A DNA stretch of 64,000 nt, from contig CAMCKZ010000004.1 of the NCBI GenBank assembly GCA_945875545.1, forward strand, positions 1-64,000, read 5' to 3'. The position numbers and the translations under genes were made by a program. This document shows, one piece after another, positions 16,878 through 27,700 of this stretch. The notes beneath the pieces are model-generated. The model was not told the DNA's origin. It ran no database searches and saw only the letters and a list, made by a program, of their open reading frames with translations. Numbering within the stretch: the first letter of the stretch is position 1; every line of letters begins with the position of its first letter. Source of the stretch: Polyangium aurulentum. Lineage in GTDB: Bacteria; Myxococcota_A; Polyangia; Polyangiales; Polyangiaceae.

Positions 16878-18431
16878 TTAGCCCGCCGCGTCGCCGTCGC
16901 CGTCGCTCGGGCCGGGCCGTCGGTCGAAGACGCGGTACGCCATCGCTTCGAGGAAGTGGGGCATGGCGACGCCGTCGGTGGCGGCGAGATCCGCAATGGT
17001 TCTCGCGACACGCAATACTTTTCCGAAACCCCGCGCGCTGAGACCGTATTTCGTCGCGGCGCGTTCGAGTTCCTGCGCTGTCGCGTCGTCCATCGGAACC
17101 ACCTCCCCGACCTCGCGGGGCGTGAGGTGAGCATTGCATGCACTCTGCACAACACCCTGTTGGCGACGCTGGGTTTGCCGATCACGGGCCCGCAACACGC
17201 GCTCTCGAATGGCCGCGCTCCCCTCCCCTTCCGCTTTGCGTCGCAGTTCGTGGAGGCGCACCGGCGGAAGCGTCACGTGCACATCGAGCCTGTCGATGAT
17301 CGGACCGCTGACGCGGGCGCGGTAACTCCGAATGCGATCGCGGGTGCATCGGCAGCGCTCGGTACCGTCGCCCAAGTGACCGCAAGGGCATGGATTCATT
17401 GCGGCAATCACCATTGGGCGCGCCGGAAAAGTGGCCTTCGCGCTGGCCCGGCTCACGGACACAAACCCGTCTTCCATCGGCTGGCGAAGGGCTTCCAACG
17501 TTGACCTCCGAAACTCCGGAAGCTCGTCAAGAAAGAGGACGCCGTGATGGGCGAGCGTGAGTTCGCCGGGGCGAGGAGGGTCCGATCCACCCACGATCGC
17601 GACGTCGCTTGCGGTGTGGTGCGGGGCGCGAAATGGCCTCGCTCGAACGAGGCCGCTATGGGCCCCGAGGAGCCCCGAGACCGAGTGAATCGCCGTGACC
17701 TGCAAGGCTTCACCGCGGTCAAGTGGGGGTAAAATCCCGGGTAAACGACGGGCAAGCATGGTTTTTCCTGCGCCCGGCGGGCCAACGAAAAGAATATTGT
17801 GCCCACCGGCGGCGGCCACTTCCATCGCCCGACGCGCCGTCGGCTGCCCGCGTACATCGCAGAAATCCTCGATGCCAAGGAGCGGATCGGCCTGCACCGA
17901 GACCTCGTCGGGCGCCGCGATGCAACCTCGCAGGGCATCGCCGAGCTCACCCAAGTGACGTATCGCGGCCACCGTGCACGTCCGCGCAAGGGCGGCCTCC
18001 GCCCCATTTCCAGCAGGTACAACCGCCAGAGAACACAGGCCCACGGGGAGCGAGGCGAGGGCCGGGAGGACCCCGCGCAGGGGCTGAATGACGCCATCGA
18101 GCGACACCTCGCCGAGGAGCATCGCGCCGCGTAAAAGCTGGGGATCAAGATGACCGAGGGCCGCCATGATCGCCGCCGCAATGGCCAAGTCGAAACCCGC
18201 GCCGCCCTTGCGAAGATCAGCGGGTGCCAAGTTCACAACGATGCGGCTCTCCGACAAATCCACGCCGATGCCCGCGAGGGCCGAGCGCACGCGCACACGA
18301 CTTTCGCGCACCGCTACTTCCGCAAGACCCACAAGTTCAAAAGAGGGCACGGAATGAGTCGCATCCACCTCGACGCGAACGAGGCGAGCTTCAAGACCCG
18401 AGAGGGCCATCGATTGGGCTGTGGCGATCAT
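16878..18431 (-). CDS. YifB/ComM family Mg-chelatase-like AAA+ ATPase
   Basis: The 517-residue protein has the YifB layout: an N-terminal Lon-protease-like domain (about 1-170, with ESRIVVNLAPADLRKGGAGFD), the Mg-chelatase-type AAA+ core with Walker A GPPGAGKT (217-224), FRAPHHTAS, Walker B VLFLDELPEF (298-307) and a Cys cluster CPCG...CRC (348-362), and a C-terminal helical domain with RGFGKVLRVARTIADLA. In other bacteria ComM is a helicase that helps branch migration in natural transformation. ATG 18431 starts the family N-terminus; the frame is open to 18557. Its neighbour recA acts in the same process, which fits. Confidence 0.93.
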   Translation of the reverse strand: MIATAQSMALSGLEARLVRVEVDATHSVPSFELVGLAEVAVRESRVRVRSALAGIGVDLSESRIVVNLAPADLRKGGAGFDLAIAAAIMAALGHLDPQLLRGAMLLGEVSLDGVIQPLRGVLPALASLPVGLCSLAVVPAGNGAEAALARTCTVAAIRHLGELGDALRGCIAAPDEVSVQADPLLGIEDFCDVRGQPTARRAMEVAAAGGHNILFVGPPGAGKTMLARRLPGILPPLDRGEALQVTAIHSVSGLLGAHSGLVRARPFRAPHHTASDVAIVGGSDPPRPGELTLAHHGVLFLDELPEFRRSTLEALRQPMEDGFVSVSRASAKATFPARPMVIAAMNPCPCGHLGDGTERCRCTRDRIRSYRARVSGPIIDRLDVHVTLPPVRLHELRRKAEGEGSAAIRERVLRARDRQTQRRQQGVVQSACNAHLTPREVGEVVPMDDATAQELERAATKYGLSARGFGKVLRVARTIADLAATDGVAMPHFLEAMAYRVFDRRPGPSDGDGDAAG

Positions 18432-18588
18432 GGCGAACCCTGTGCGAACTCTGTGCCAGCCATATTTGCAGGATATTTGCGCATTTATTGGCAGTTCCAG
18501 GCGGCCACGGCCGGCCGCGGTCGGCCACGAACCGTTCGTATGTCGTTCGTCGCCCACGCGAGGGCGCAGTCGCGTAGGATTTCGCGCG

Positions 18589-18774
18589 ATGGTTGAGGCT
18601 CAGAGTCCCCACAAACAAACCCCGTCCGCGTCCGCCGCCCAATTCTCGGTGGGGTTGGCGGGTTTGGTGATGGCAACTTTTGTGGCGAGCGGGTCTTTTG
18701 TTGCGCTCTCGATGGCGACTGCCCGCCACGCCGCACCCGCGGCTAGCCCGGCGTTTGTCAGGCCGATTCCTTGA
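18589..18774 (+). CDS. Small single-span membrane protein
   Basis: This 61-residue product has a polar N-terminus, one hydrophobic segment (about 19-44, Val/Ala/Gly-rich) and a short Pro/Ala-rich tail. I recognise no family. The ATG at 18589 was chosen because the upstream extension to 18421 runs into the yifB start region. The stop overlaps the TTG start of the next gene by 4 bases (TTGA), suggesting a co-translated first cistron of the sensor operon. It might be a small partner of the membrane sensor that follows. Confidence 0.55.
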   Translation: MVEAQSPHKQTPSASAAQFSVGLAGLVMATFVASGSFVALSMATARHAAPAASPAFVRPIP

Positions 18775-21700
18775 TCCCGGCCCTGGCCCTCGGGCTCTCG
18801 CGGCGACTGCTCGCGGTCGGCATTCTCATGACCGCGTTCGCACTCTTGGGCTGCGTGGTTGAGGGCCGCGATCTCGTGCCGGCGACCGATGGAGAAATGG
18901 ACCTGCGCGCCTGGGACGCTGAGCACCACGGGCCCGTCGAGCTCCGCGGCCTGTGGCGCTTTCGCGAAAATACCCTCAACGTCGACGACCTCGAAACCGG
19001 TCCCTTTGGCCATCTCGCGGTGCCTTTTAGCGCCCAACCCTCCCGCACGTCCGCGAACGAGGCGGTGCCCGTGGCAGGCTTCGGCGTAGCCCACATGCGT
19101 GTGCTCTTGCCGCCAGTGCCCCCGCCCGAGGGTGACATTACCATATATTTACCATACGTATACACTTCAGCCGAGTGGCATGTACGCATCGATCACGGCG
19201 ACGAACGCGGTCTCGAGGTCGTTCGCAACGTCGGCCGCGTTTCGACGTCCGCGGTCGGTGCGATTTTTCAGTGGAGACCCGTCTTTGTGAGTCTGCCCGT
19301 GCCTCGCGGCGGTGGCACGTTGCATGTGCGCGTAGCCCTCAGCAACTACGCCCACGCGCGCTTCGGAATGTGGTCGACGCCGGTCATCGGAACCGCGAAC
19401 GACGTCACCTCCATGCGGGTGGCCGAGGCGGGCGGCGAGTTCATTCTCATCGGTCTTTTGCTCATCACCGCCATTCATCACTTTATGATTTTTGCCCTTC
19501 GGCGAACAGAAATGGAACCCCTCTGGTTCGGCCTCTTCTGCGGCGTTGTTGCCCTGCGAACGATCTCATTGCGGTATGCCATACAAGATATTGCACCCAC
19601 CATTGACACATACAACGTATTGATGCGCATCGAGTACGGGGCTGTGGCTTTTGCGCCCATCTTTTGTACCCTGCTGGTCGATAGCCTCGTCGGTGGCCTC
19701 CCGCGCTTTCCGCGCAACATGCTGTTGGGTGGCCAGCTCACGCTCAGCATTTGCTCGGCTGTCTTGCCCGCCGCGATTGTGACCGGGCCCGTGCTCAACG
19801 CCTCCCAACTGCTCATTCTTCCAGGCGGCGTGCTCGTGGTCTTGGGCCTTGCGCGCGCCTGGTCCCAGCGGCGTTCGCGCGAATCGATCATCGTCCTCGG
19901 GGGCTACCTCCTGATGGTGCTGTGCGGCGTCAGCGATATCCTCTCCAGCCTGCATATTTTGCACGCGCCGCTGCTAACGAGCTGGGGTCTCGCGGGCGTC
20001 GTTCTCTCGCAAACCTTCGTTCTCGCGCGGCGAAATGAGCAGGCCCGCGACCGATCCGAAGACTTGCTCGAAGCCCTCACCGCCCAGTCGATGGAGCTTG
20101 AGCGAAAGAACGCCGACCTCGCCCGGGTCGACGCGCAAAAAGACGAGTTTCTTGCCAATACTTCGCACGAACTTCGCACCCCCCTCAACGGCATCATCGG
20201 CCTCACCGAAGCCATGCTCGATGGCAGTGCGGGGCCCATTCCGCCGCAAGCCTCCCAGCAACTGCAGCTCGTCGTTGGTGCCGGACGGCGCCTCGCGGCC
20301 CTCGTCGACGACGTTTTGGACTTTGCCAAACTGCGGCACCACGCCTTGGAGCTACGCCGCGAACCGACCAATGTTCATCTGCACATCGACCTCACGCTGC
20401 AACTCACGCGCCCGCTCTTGAAGACCGATCGGGTGATCTTGCGGAGCGAAGTGACTGGCAATCTGCCCCCCGTGGACGCCGATCCCAATCGTCTCCAGCA
20501 GGTTCTTTTGAACCTCGTCGGCAATGCTGCAAAATACACGCATGATGGCGAGATCGTCGTTCGCACGCGGCACGATGGCGACATGGTGGTGGTGACCATC
20601 GACGACACGGGGATCGGCATCGACGACGACAAACTCGAGCATATTTTCGAGTCTTTTCGCCAAGGAGACGGAGGCATCGCCCGGCGCTACGGGGGCACGG
20701 GGCTCGGCCTCACCATCGCTCGAGAGCTCGTGCAGCTTCACGGCGGAACCATAACGGTGACGTCGAACGCCGGGCGCGGCAGTCGCTTTTCCTTTTCGAT
20801 GCCCGTATCGACGGGAGCTGTCGATGTCAACGCGGCGGAGGCCCTACGAAGGCTCCTCGACGACCCATCGGGCAACGACGATGCGCCCGTTCCGAGCAGC
20901 ACCATGGAGGTTCCAAGTCTACGCAAGGCGCGCATTCTAGCGGTCGACGACGACGAGACAAACCTCACCGTGCTGGTCGGTCAGCTCGAGCCCGACGGCT
21001 ACGAAATTGTGACCGCGCGCGATGCCGCCGAGGCCCTCGAAAAGGTGCGCGACGGGGGCAATTTCGACCTCGCCATCATCGACGTGATGATGCCCACCAC
21101 CAGCGGTTACGAGCTGTGCAGGGCGCTTCGCGAACGCTTCGACGCCGCGGAGCTACCCATCGTTCTTTTGACCGCACGCACGCAAATGCAAGACCTCCTC
21201 GAAGGCTTCAGCGCGGGTGCCAGCGACTACCTTCACAAGCCGTTTTCGAAGCGCGAACTTCGAGCCCGCGTGGAGGCCCATCTGCACGTCGTCCGGGCCA
21301 GCGCAGCTTACGGAAAGTTCGTTCCGCGCCAAGTCCTGGAACTGCTCGGGCGCACCCCTCAAGACCTTCGCCTCGGCGATTCGGTCAGTCGCACGGCCAC
21401 GATTGTGGTCTTCGATTTCGCGAGTCTCACGGGCTTCGGCGACGACGAGGCGTCCGAAGAAACGATCGCAAAACTCAATCAATTTTTTGCAACGTCCAGT
21501 CATCGCATTCGGGCCGCCGGCGGCGTTCTTCACGGCCGAACGAGCCACGCGATGACCGTAATTTTTCCGTCCGATCCCCTCGCTGCTGTCACAAGCGCCG
21601 CACGAATTGTTCGCGATCACGGTTCGGCCCAGCCCATATTTGCTGGCATTCACCACGGCGAAGCGATCGTCGCGGCGGTCGGCGCCGACGGCCACATCGA

Positions 21701-22130
21701 GACCTCACTCCTCGGCGAAACGGAGCGAATCGCATCGCGCCTTTTGGGTCTCACGCGCGTATTCGGGTCGAGTGTGCTGATCAGCGATGCGCTGTTCGTC
21801 GCGCTCCCCGGCGACAACGGGCTCGCTCTGCGCAAGCTTGGTCGCGTCCAAACAAAAGTCCGCCCCGAGGCCACGGTGTTTCACGAAGTGCTCGACGCGG
21901 ATGACGTGGCCCATCGCTTCCCGAAAATGCAAATGGGCGACGCATTTGCCCAAGCACTGGGAGCGTATTCCCTCGCCGAATTTGAGCGCGCAGCCTCGCT
22001 CTTTGGTGCGATTGTCGACCGAAATCCGAACGATGCCGCCGCTGAATTCTACCGCGATCTTTCGGCGGCTTACCTCAAAGAGGGACCCCATTCGGGCTTT
22101 GAGGGTGAGGTCGTGTTCGATGTTCTTTGA
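18771..22130 (+). CDS. 7TM hybrid sensor kinase with receiver and degenerate cyclase domain
   Basis: The 1119-residue protein starts at TTG (4-base overlap). A signal peptide with lipobox FALLGC (Cys28) is followed by a periplasmic 7TMR-DISM-type beta domain (about 45-215), seven membrane segments (about 222-420) and a coiled coil (about 423-455). HisKA has His466 in TSHELRTPLNG; HATPase (about 565-680) has all boxes (LVGNAAKY, DDTGIGI, GGTGLGL). The receiver (about 720-840) has Asp771. The class III cyclase-like domain (about 875-1035) keeps Asp882, but the second metal Asp is His926, the substrate-binding Lys is Gly922 and the transition-state Asn is Arg986. It is therefore probably inactive as a cyclase. 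A TPR-like tail closes the protein. Confidence 0.9.
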   Translation: MIPALALGLSRRLLAVGILMTAFALLGCVVEGRDLVPATDGEMDLRAWDAEHHGPVELRGLWRFRENTLNVDDLETGPFGHLAVPFSAQPSRTSANEAVPVAGFGVAHMRVLLPPVPPPEGDITIYLPYVYTSAEWHVRIDHGDERGLEVVRNVGRVSTSAVGAIFQWRPVFVSLPVPRGGGTLHVRVALSNYAHARFGMWSTPVIGTANDVTSMRVAEAGGEFILIGLLLITAIHHFMIFALRRTEMEPLWFGLFCGVVALRTISLRYAIQDIAPTIDTYNVLMRIEYGAVAFAPIFCTLLVDSLVGGLPRFPRNMLLGGQLTLSICSAVLPAAIVTGPVLNASQLLILPGGVLVVLGLARAWSQRRSRESIIVLGGYLLMVLCGVSDILSSLHILHAPLLTSWGLAGVVLSQTFVLARRNEQARDRSEDLLEALTAQSMELERKNADLARVDAQKDEFLANTSHELRTPLNGIIGLTEAMLDGSAGPIPPQASQQLQLVVGAGRRLAALVDDVLDFAKLRHHALELRREPTNVHLHIDLTLQLTRPLLKTDRVILRSEVTGNLPPVDADPNRLQQVLLNLVGNAAKYTHDGEIVVRTRHDGDMVVVTIDDTGIGIDDDKLEHIFESFRQGDGGIARRYGGTGLGLTIARELVQLHGGTITVTSNAGRGSRFSFSMPVSTGAVDVNAAEALRRLLDDPSGNDDAPVPSSTMEVPSLRKARILAVDDDETNLTVLVGQLEPDGYEIVTARDAAEALEKVRDGGNFDLAIIDVMMPTTSGYELCRALRERFDAAELPIVLLTARTQMQDLLEGFSAGASDYLHKPFSKRELRARVEAHLHVVRASAAYGKFVPRQVLELLGRTPQDLRLGDSVSRTATIVVFDFASLTGFGDDEASEETIAKLNQFFATSSHRIRAAGGVLHGRTSHAMTVIFPSDPLAAVTSAARIVRDHGSAQPIFAGIHHGEAIVAAVGADGHIETSLLGETERIASRLLGLTRVFGSSVLISDALFVALPGDNGLALRKLGRVQTKVRPEATVFHEVLDADDVAHRFPKMQMGDAFAQALGAYSLAEFERAASLFGAIVDRNPNDAAAEFYRDLSAAYLKEGPHSGFEGEVVFDVL

Positions 22131-22160
22131 CAAAGCCCCGTGCACGTTATTTGGTGAGGA

Positions 22161-24746
22161 ATGCTCACATGGGTTGTGCCAACGGCACTGGCCTTGGCCG
22201 TGGTTTTCGCAGCGACGGCGGTGATCGCCGCATGGCGATGGAGAGGCATCGCCCTCGACAACACACGCAACGACCCTGCGGTCCGCGAGGCCAACGATCG
22301 GTGCGCCGCGCTCGAACAACTGCATGCGGCAAGCGCAGCTCGGGCGACCGAGGTGCTTGCAGAGCGCAGTTACCTGGAGCGGCAGTGCGCAGAACTCGCG
22401 GAGCGCGTGAGCCAGAACCTCGTCACCCTCAAGCAACAAGACGACTTCTATCGGCACACGTCTGACGAGCTGCACGTGCCGGTCGCCGCGATGGTGGGTA
22501 TCGCCGAGGGGCTCGCTGAGAAATCGCGTGCCAAGTACGATCGAAGGTTCACCCACGATTTGCTCCTCGTGGCCAGCACCGGCAAGAGGCTGATGGCCAT
22601 GCTCGCGAACGTCGTCGATTTCGCTGCCTTGCGTCTGGGCACCATCGCCCTCGAGAGGCGCGCCATCGATCTGCATTCGCTTGTGAACGTCGTCCTCACC
22701 ATGCTGGGCCCGGCGATCAGTGAAAAACGGGTCACCGTATCGAACGACGTCCCGCCAGATTTGTACGCCCTCTTCGCCGACGAACTTCGGGTCCAGCAAG
22801 TCCTCGTGAGCTTGCTCGGCAATGCCATTCGCGTGAGCGCCTCGGGAACGGTCGTCGTTCGCGCAACGATCGCCGCGAGCGACATCGATCTCTTGATCGC
22901 CGACAGCGGTGCCGGCCTGCGTCCGCGAGCCCTCCGCGCGCTTTTGGATCCGCACGTGGAGCTCTCCGCCGAACCCGATTTGGAGGTCCGCACGAGCGGC
23001 CTCGGCGTGCGCGTTTGCAAGCAACTCATCGAGCTTCACGGCGGCCTATTTCTGGCCTCGTCCACCGTTGGCGAGGGGAGTGTTTTTGGGTTCCGTTTGC
23101 CGTGGACGGCAGATGCCGCGAGCGGCTCCGTTTCGTCGTCGTCGCGCACGCATTCCGATGGCGGCGAAGGCGACGTCAGCAGCCGTGCCGCAACCCTGGC
23201 AGCCATGCTCGCCGCGAACAGCATGCCGCTCGAATCCTCGCCGGACAGCAGCCCCACCCAGGTGTTCGTGGGAGTCCCAAGACCCGGGGCCGCCGTGACC
23301 TTTCGGCTAAATTCTCCAATGGTTCCGAGTATTTCGCTGACCGCCGATCCCGAACCCGATTCGATCGCGGCACCGCCTCAACGCCCGACGGCCCCACCGA
23401 GCGGCGGTTTTATCGCGGCCAAACCGCTCTACCCCCCCGAGTCACCCATCCCCGCGTCGCCGCGCATGCCGTCGAGCATTCGGGTGCCTCCGTCGGGCCG
23501 GGGTTTGCGCCGCTACAGCGCGCTCATCGCCGACGACGAAGCCATCAACCTTTCTCTCCTTACGCAGCAACTTGAGGGCATGAATCTCCGGGTCACCCAG
23601 GCGAGCGACGGCGCGACGGCGTGGGATTTGTTCCAAAAAGAGGGCCCGTTTGATGTCGTGCTTCTCGACGTCGTGATGCCCAAAATGAACGGCTACGAGG
23701 TTTGCCGCCTCATTCGTACCCGCTTTACCGCGGCCGCCGTGCCCGTCGTCATGCTGACGGGCAAACACGATGCGCGGGAGTTTGTGCAGGGGTTTGAGGC
23801 GGGTGCCAACGATTTTGTGACGAAGCCCTTCGCGAAAAAAGAACTCACGATGCGCGTCGGCATGCATCTCGGCATCGCCAAAACCAACGAAGCCCTCGGG
23901 CGGTTTGTGCCCCGTCACTTCTTGGAACTCCTCGGGCGCGAAGCCATCATCGACGTGCAGCTCGGCGATCAGGTGGAGCGCACGATTCCAGTGCTTTTCG
24001 GCGATGTGCGGGGCTTCACCCCGATAGCGGAGGCCATCGGAAGCGCCGAGACTTTCGCGTTTCTCAACTCACTTCTGTCGCGCATTGGGCCTGCGATTCG
24101 CCACCAAGGAGGCTTCATCGACAAGTACATCGGTGACGCATTCATGGCTCTTTTTCCGTCCTCGATCGACGGAGCAGTACGCGCCTGTGTCGCCATTCAG
24201 CGCGAGATCGACGGCTTCAACGCAGCGGGCCTCGCGCCCCTCGGCAAGCCTGTATCGCTGGGTCTCGGTCTCCACGTGGGCCCCATGCGCCTCGGCACCA
24301 TCGGCGAGCATGAGCGCTTTGAAGCCACCGTGATCAGCGACGCTGTGAACCTCGCGTCGCGACTGGAGTCCCTCACAAAAGTTTTTGGCGTGCGCGCGAT
24401 CGTCACCGAGAACGTCATTTCTGCGGCCGCCGGCACCTACGAAGTCCGTCACCTCGGCGCGGTGCGGGTTCGAGGCAAGCTTCACTCCGTGGGAGTCTTC
24501 GACCTTGTCGCCTGCGACGACGAGGAGGCCCGTGAACTCAAATGCATGACGCGCGGGCGTTTCGAAGAGGGCGTTTTTGCCTTTGCCGGGGGCAAGTTTG
24601 CCGCCTCGACAGAAGCCTTCGAAAGCGTCTTGATCGAAGACCCCAGCGACGTCGCCGCGCGGTATTATCTTCGACTGCTCGCCGATTTCCATCTCAACGG
24701 CCCGCCCGCCGATTTTGACGGCACCCTCGTTTTTTTGGCCAAGTGA
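22161..24746 (+). CDS. Pseudo-histidine-kinase with receiver and intact class III cyclase
   Basis: The 861-residue protein has one N-terminal membrane segment (about 5-26) and a coiled coil (about 45-95). The HisKA-like region has Asp102 instead of the phosphoacceptor His (TSDELHVPV where the neighbour has TSHELRTPL). A weak HATPase-like domain follows (about 205-315; ADSGAGL, SGLGVRV). After a Ser/Pro-rich linker (about 320-450) comes a receiver (about 452-570, Asp503 in LLDVVMP). The class III nucleotidyl cyclase domain (about 605-770) has Asp615, Lys655, Asp659, Asn730 and Arg734 all in place. The receiver, cyclase and TPR-like tail are homologous to those of the preceding protein. I expect a cAMP- or cGMP-forming enzyme regulated through its receiver. 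Confidence 0.9.
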   Translation: MLTWVVPTALALAVVFAATAVIAAWRWRGIALDNTRNDPAVREANDRCAALEQLHAASAARATEVLAERSYLERQCAELAERVSQNLVTLKQQDDFYRHTSDELHVPVAAMVGIAEGLAEKSRAKYDRRFTHDLLLVASTGKRLMAMLANVVDFAALRLGTIALERRAIDLHSLVNVVLTMLGPAISEKRVTVSNDVPPDLYALFADELRVQQVLVSLLGNAIRVSASGTVVVRATIAASDIDLLIADSGAGLRPRALRALLDPHVELSAEPDLEVRTSGLGVRVCKQLIELHGGLFLASSTVGEGSVFGFRLPWTADAASGSVSSSSRTHSDGGEGDVSSRAATLAAMLAANSMPLESSPDSSPTQVFVGVPRPGAAVTFRLNSPMVPSISLTADPEPDSIAAPPQRPTAPPSGGFIAAKPLYPPESPIPASPRMPSSIRVPPSGRGLRRYSALIADDEAINLSLLTQQLEGMNLRVTQASDGATAWDLFQKEGPFDVVLLDVVMPKMNGYEVCRLIRTRFTAAAVPVVMLTGKHDAREFVQGFEAGANDFVTKPFAKKELTMRVGMHLGIAKTNEALGRFVPRHFLELLGREAIIDVQLGDQVERTIPVLFGDVRGFTPIAEAIGSAETFAFLNSLLSRIGPAIRHQGGFIDKYIGDAFMALFPSSIDGAVRACVAIQREIDGFNAAGLAPLGKPVSLGLGLHVGPMRLGTIGEHERFEATVISDAVNLASRLESLTKVFGVRAIVTENVISAAAGTYEVRHLGAVRVRGKLHSVGVFDLVACDDEEARELKCMTRGRFEEGVFAFAGGKFAASTEAFESVLIEDPSDVAARYYLRLLADFHLNGPPADFDGTLVFLAK

Positions 24747-27700
24747 GACGCCCATTGCCTCCACGCGGATTGACCCTTCGCCTGATCTTGCTCCTTGCGT
24801 TGCTTGTGAGCGGCTGCGCGTCCAGCGCCCCCGCAGACGCAACGATTGAACAGGATCGGGTTAACGCGAATGCTCTCACGTTGACGTCTGCTGGCCTCCA
24901 GGTCGTGGGGCCGCTCCCATGGTGGCCGACACTCCTAAAGCCCCGTGAAGCCGCAGCCGAGGCCCCGGGAACGATAACCTTTGCGCCGTCGGCCTCGGTC
25001 ATCGCGCCGAACCTTGTGGCACCCGATTATCCCTACGGCGCGGGCACCACGCGTTTCAGTATGGAGATTCCATGTTCCGTGGCAAACGCGCCCGCGGCCC
25101 TCTCGCTTGCCGTCGTCGACTCGGCGATGCACTTGGTGATTCGCGAGCGGTCGAGCGGTGCGGCCGTCGAGGCGTCGTCCGGGTGGCTGGCAACGGTCGT
25201 TGGCGAGGGACGAGCGGAGCGCCGGCGCGAGGTCATCGCCCTGCCCGCCCCGGCGCGCTGCGAGGGCAGTGCGGTCTACGATGTGCACTGGAACATCAGC
25301 AACCAGCACGTGTCGAGTTTTGGGCCATGGATCGCGCCGAAGGTGTCGTCCCTCGCCGTTGCCCAGGCAAGCTTTGCCGCTGAATTCGGCACGTCGCTTT
25401 TCTTGATTGGCGGCCTGTTGATGGTGGCCGCCTACCACCTAGGACTTTGGTTTGTGCGCCGCCGCGAGCGAGCACCCCTCACCATGGCCGTCTTCGCGAT
25501 CTTGCTGGCCTCGCGCGTGGCAACGGTGCGCCACGTGACCGGGATCCTCGTGCCTTTTTTTGACAATTTTCGGTTCTTGGGGCCCATCGAAATCGCCACG
25601 ATTCCGCTGCTGTCCATGGTCTTCGAGCAACTGCTCCATGAGGTCGTGGCCCCGGGAATTCCCGAACCCGTTCGTCGTTTTTTTAAGGTGACGCAGGCTC
25701 TGCTTTTTCTCGCGGTGCTGCCCTCCGGAATCGTCTTCATCTGGGCCGTGCTCCTGCCCCTGGTGCAGCTTGTCGCCGTGGTTTCAGTCTTCGTCACCAC
25801 GGGCTACCTCGCGCGAAAAGTCGCCCGCAACGCCGACGCCGACACCCTGATTGTGGCGTCGGGCTTTGTCGTTCTGACAGGGGCATTTGTGGCCGAGGTC
25901 CTCGATCAGCGGAGGATCATCGTCGCCCCAGGCGTTGCCAGCTACGCGCAGCTTTTCTTGGTATTTTCCCAGGCATTTGTCATTGCCAAGCAGAACGCCG
26001 AAGCGCGCCGCTCCGCCGAAATACTTTCGTCTGAACTGCGGGTCATGAACCTGGAACTCTCGGAAGCCGCACGACTCCGCGACGATTTTGTTTCCAACGT
26101 CTCGCACGAACTTCGCACGCCGGTGCACGGCATTGTTGGCCTCGCCGAGGGCATGAGCGAAGACCCCCAAATGCCCGAGGTGTTTGCGCACCGCATGCAG
26201 CAGGTGATGGCGAGCGGGGTTCGGCTCCGCACGCTCGTCGATGCCCTGCTCGACTTCGCCAAGCGCGGGGCCGATGAGCTTCGGTTCGAAAAGGTACCCG
26301 TCGACCTCGCGGCAGTGGTTGCAGAGTGCATTCAAGAGTTCCCGGGCCGCCAGCTGCGCGCGTCCGTGCCGGTGCACTGGAAGCTTGAGGCCGTGCCCTC
26401 CATCGATGCGGACCAAACGCGCATCAAGCGGCTCGTGCATGCACTTCTTGGCAATGCTGTCAAGTTTGTGGAGAATGGCAGTATTACGCTAACGCTCACG
26501 CGCACCGCTCAGGGTGCGGAACTCCGGATCACCGACACGGGCCCGGGCTTGCCCGCGGTGGTCCGCAAGCATCTCTTTGAGCCATTTATTCAGGGCGAGC
26601 GTTCAGACGCGCGCACCCATGGCGGGGCAGGCCTCGGCCTTGCTTTGGCCAAGAAAGTTGTCGCCATCCACGGCGGTTCCATCGAACTCACCGACGGCCC
26701 ACAGGGCGGCACGAGAGTCACGATCCTGCTCCCATTCGCCGCGGCCAAGAGCTCGGTGTGTGCGGAGAGCGAAGGTACCCGCGTCGGGGCGTTGGCACTT
26801 TCGGACGCCGAACCCTCAGCGACGCTTTCCCCGCCTTCTTTCGGGGAAATCTCCCTGGCCTCGCCCCTCTCCGATGCCCTGACTGCCCTGTCCAGCGCAC
26901 CCAGCGGCGGCCGCATTCTTGTGGTCGACGACGAGCCCATCAACCGCGAGGTTCTGCGCCAACAGCTCTCGACGATTGGCTACGAGGTCGCTGAGGCCGC
27001 CGGGGGTCGGCAAGCCCTCGATGCCTTGGTCAACGGCCTTGCGCCGGACTTGATTCTCCTCGACGTGATGATGCCGGAGATGAGCGGCTACGACGTGCTC
27101 GAAGAGATCCGGAAGACGAGCGCCGAATCGGCCCTTCCCGTCGTGCTTCTGACCGCCAAGAACCGCGAACAAGATGTGGTTCGAGGCTTTTCGCTGGGCG
27201 CCAGCGACTACATCACGAAGCCATTTTCTAAAGCCGAGCTGCTGGCGCGGGTGGGTCACCATTTGCGACTCGTGCTGATGCTGCGCCACTTGGGCGAACA
27301 ACTCCTCGCTCACGAAAAGCTCGTCGGCACGATCGAGAATTTGCGGGCGTTGCGCGTTCGCGAAACGGGCGAATTGCGGCAACTTCGCTTGGAAGTCGCG
27401 CGGGTCAGAGAAGACGTCAAGACCCTGCGAGGCCATCTTTTGCAAGGTGAAAAGCTTGCAGCCCTCGGGCAATTGGTGGCGGGCGTGGCCCACGAACTTA
27501 ACAACCCCATTAGCTACATTGGCCAAGCCCAAGAGTCGCTCCACGAGTTTTTTGAGACGCTCTCGCGCCGCCTCGAACGGGGCGACGATGCGAAGGCTCT
27601 CGCCGGCGTCAAACAAGATGCGACTGGCATGCTCGAACTGGCGGGCTACGTGGGAACGGGCGCCACACGCATCCGCGACATCTGCTCGGCGCTTCGCAAT

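Noticed and set aside
16735-16880. LexA/SOS box upstream of recA
   Set aside because: I read the whole interval and found no CTGT-N8-ACAG or TTAC-N3-GTAA type dyad, only the GC-rich hairpin.
21705-23039. 444-codon minus-strand frame across the first two sensor genes
   Set aside because: It is antisense to strongly supported receiver, cyclase and kinase domains and spans two genes.
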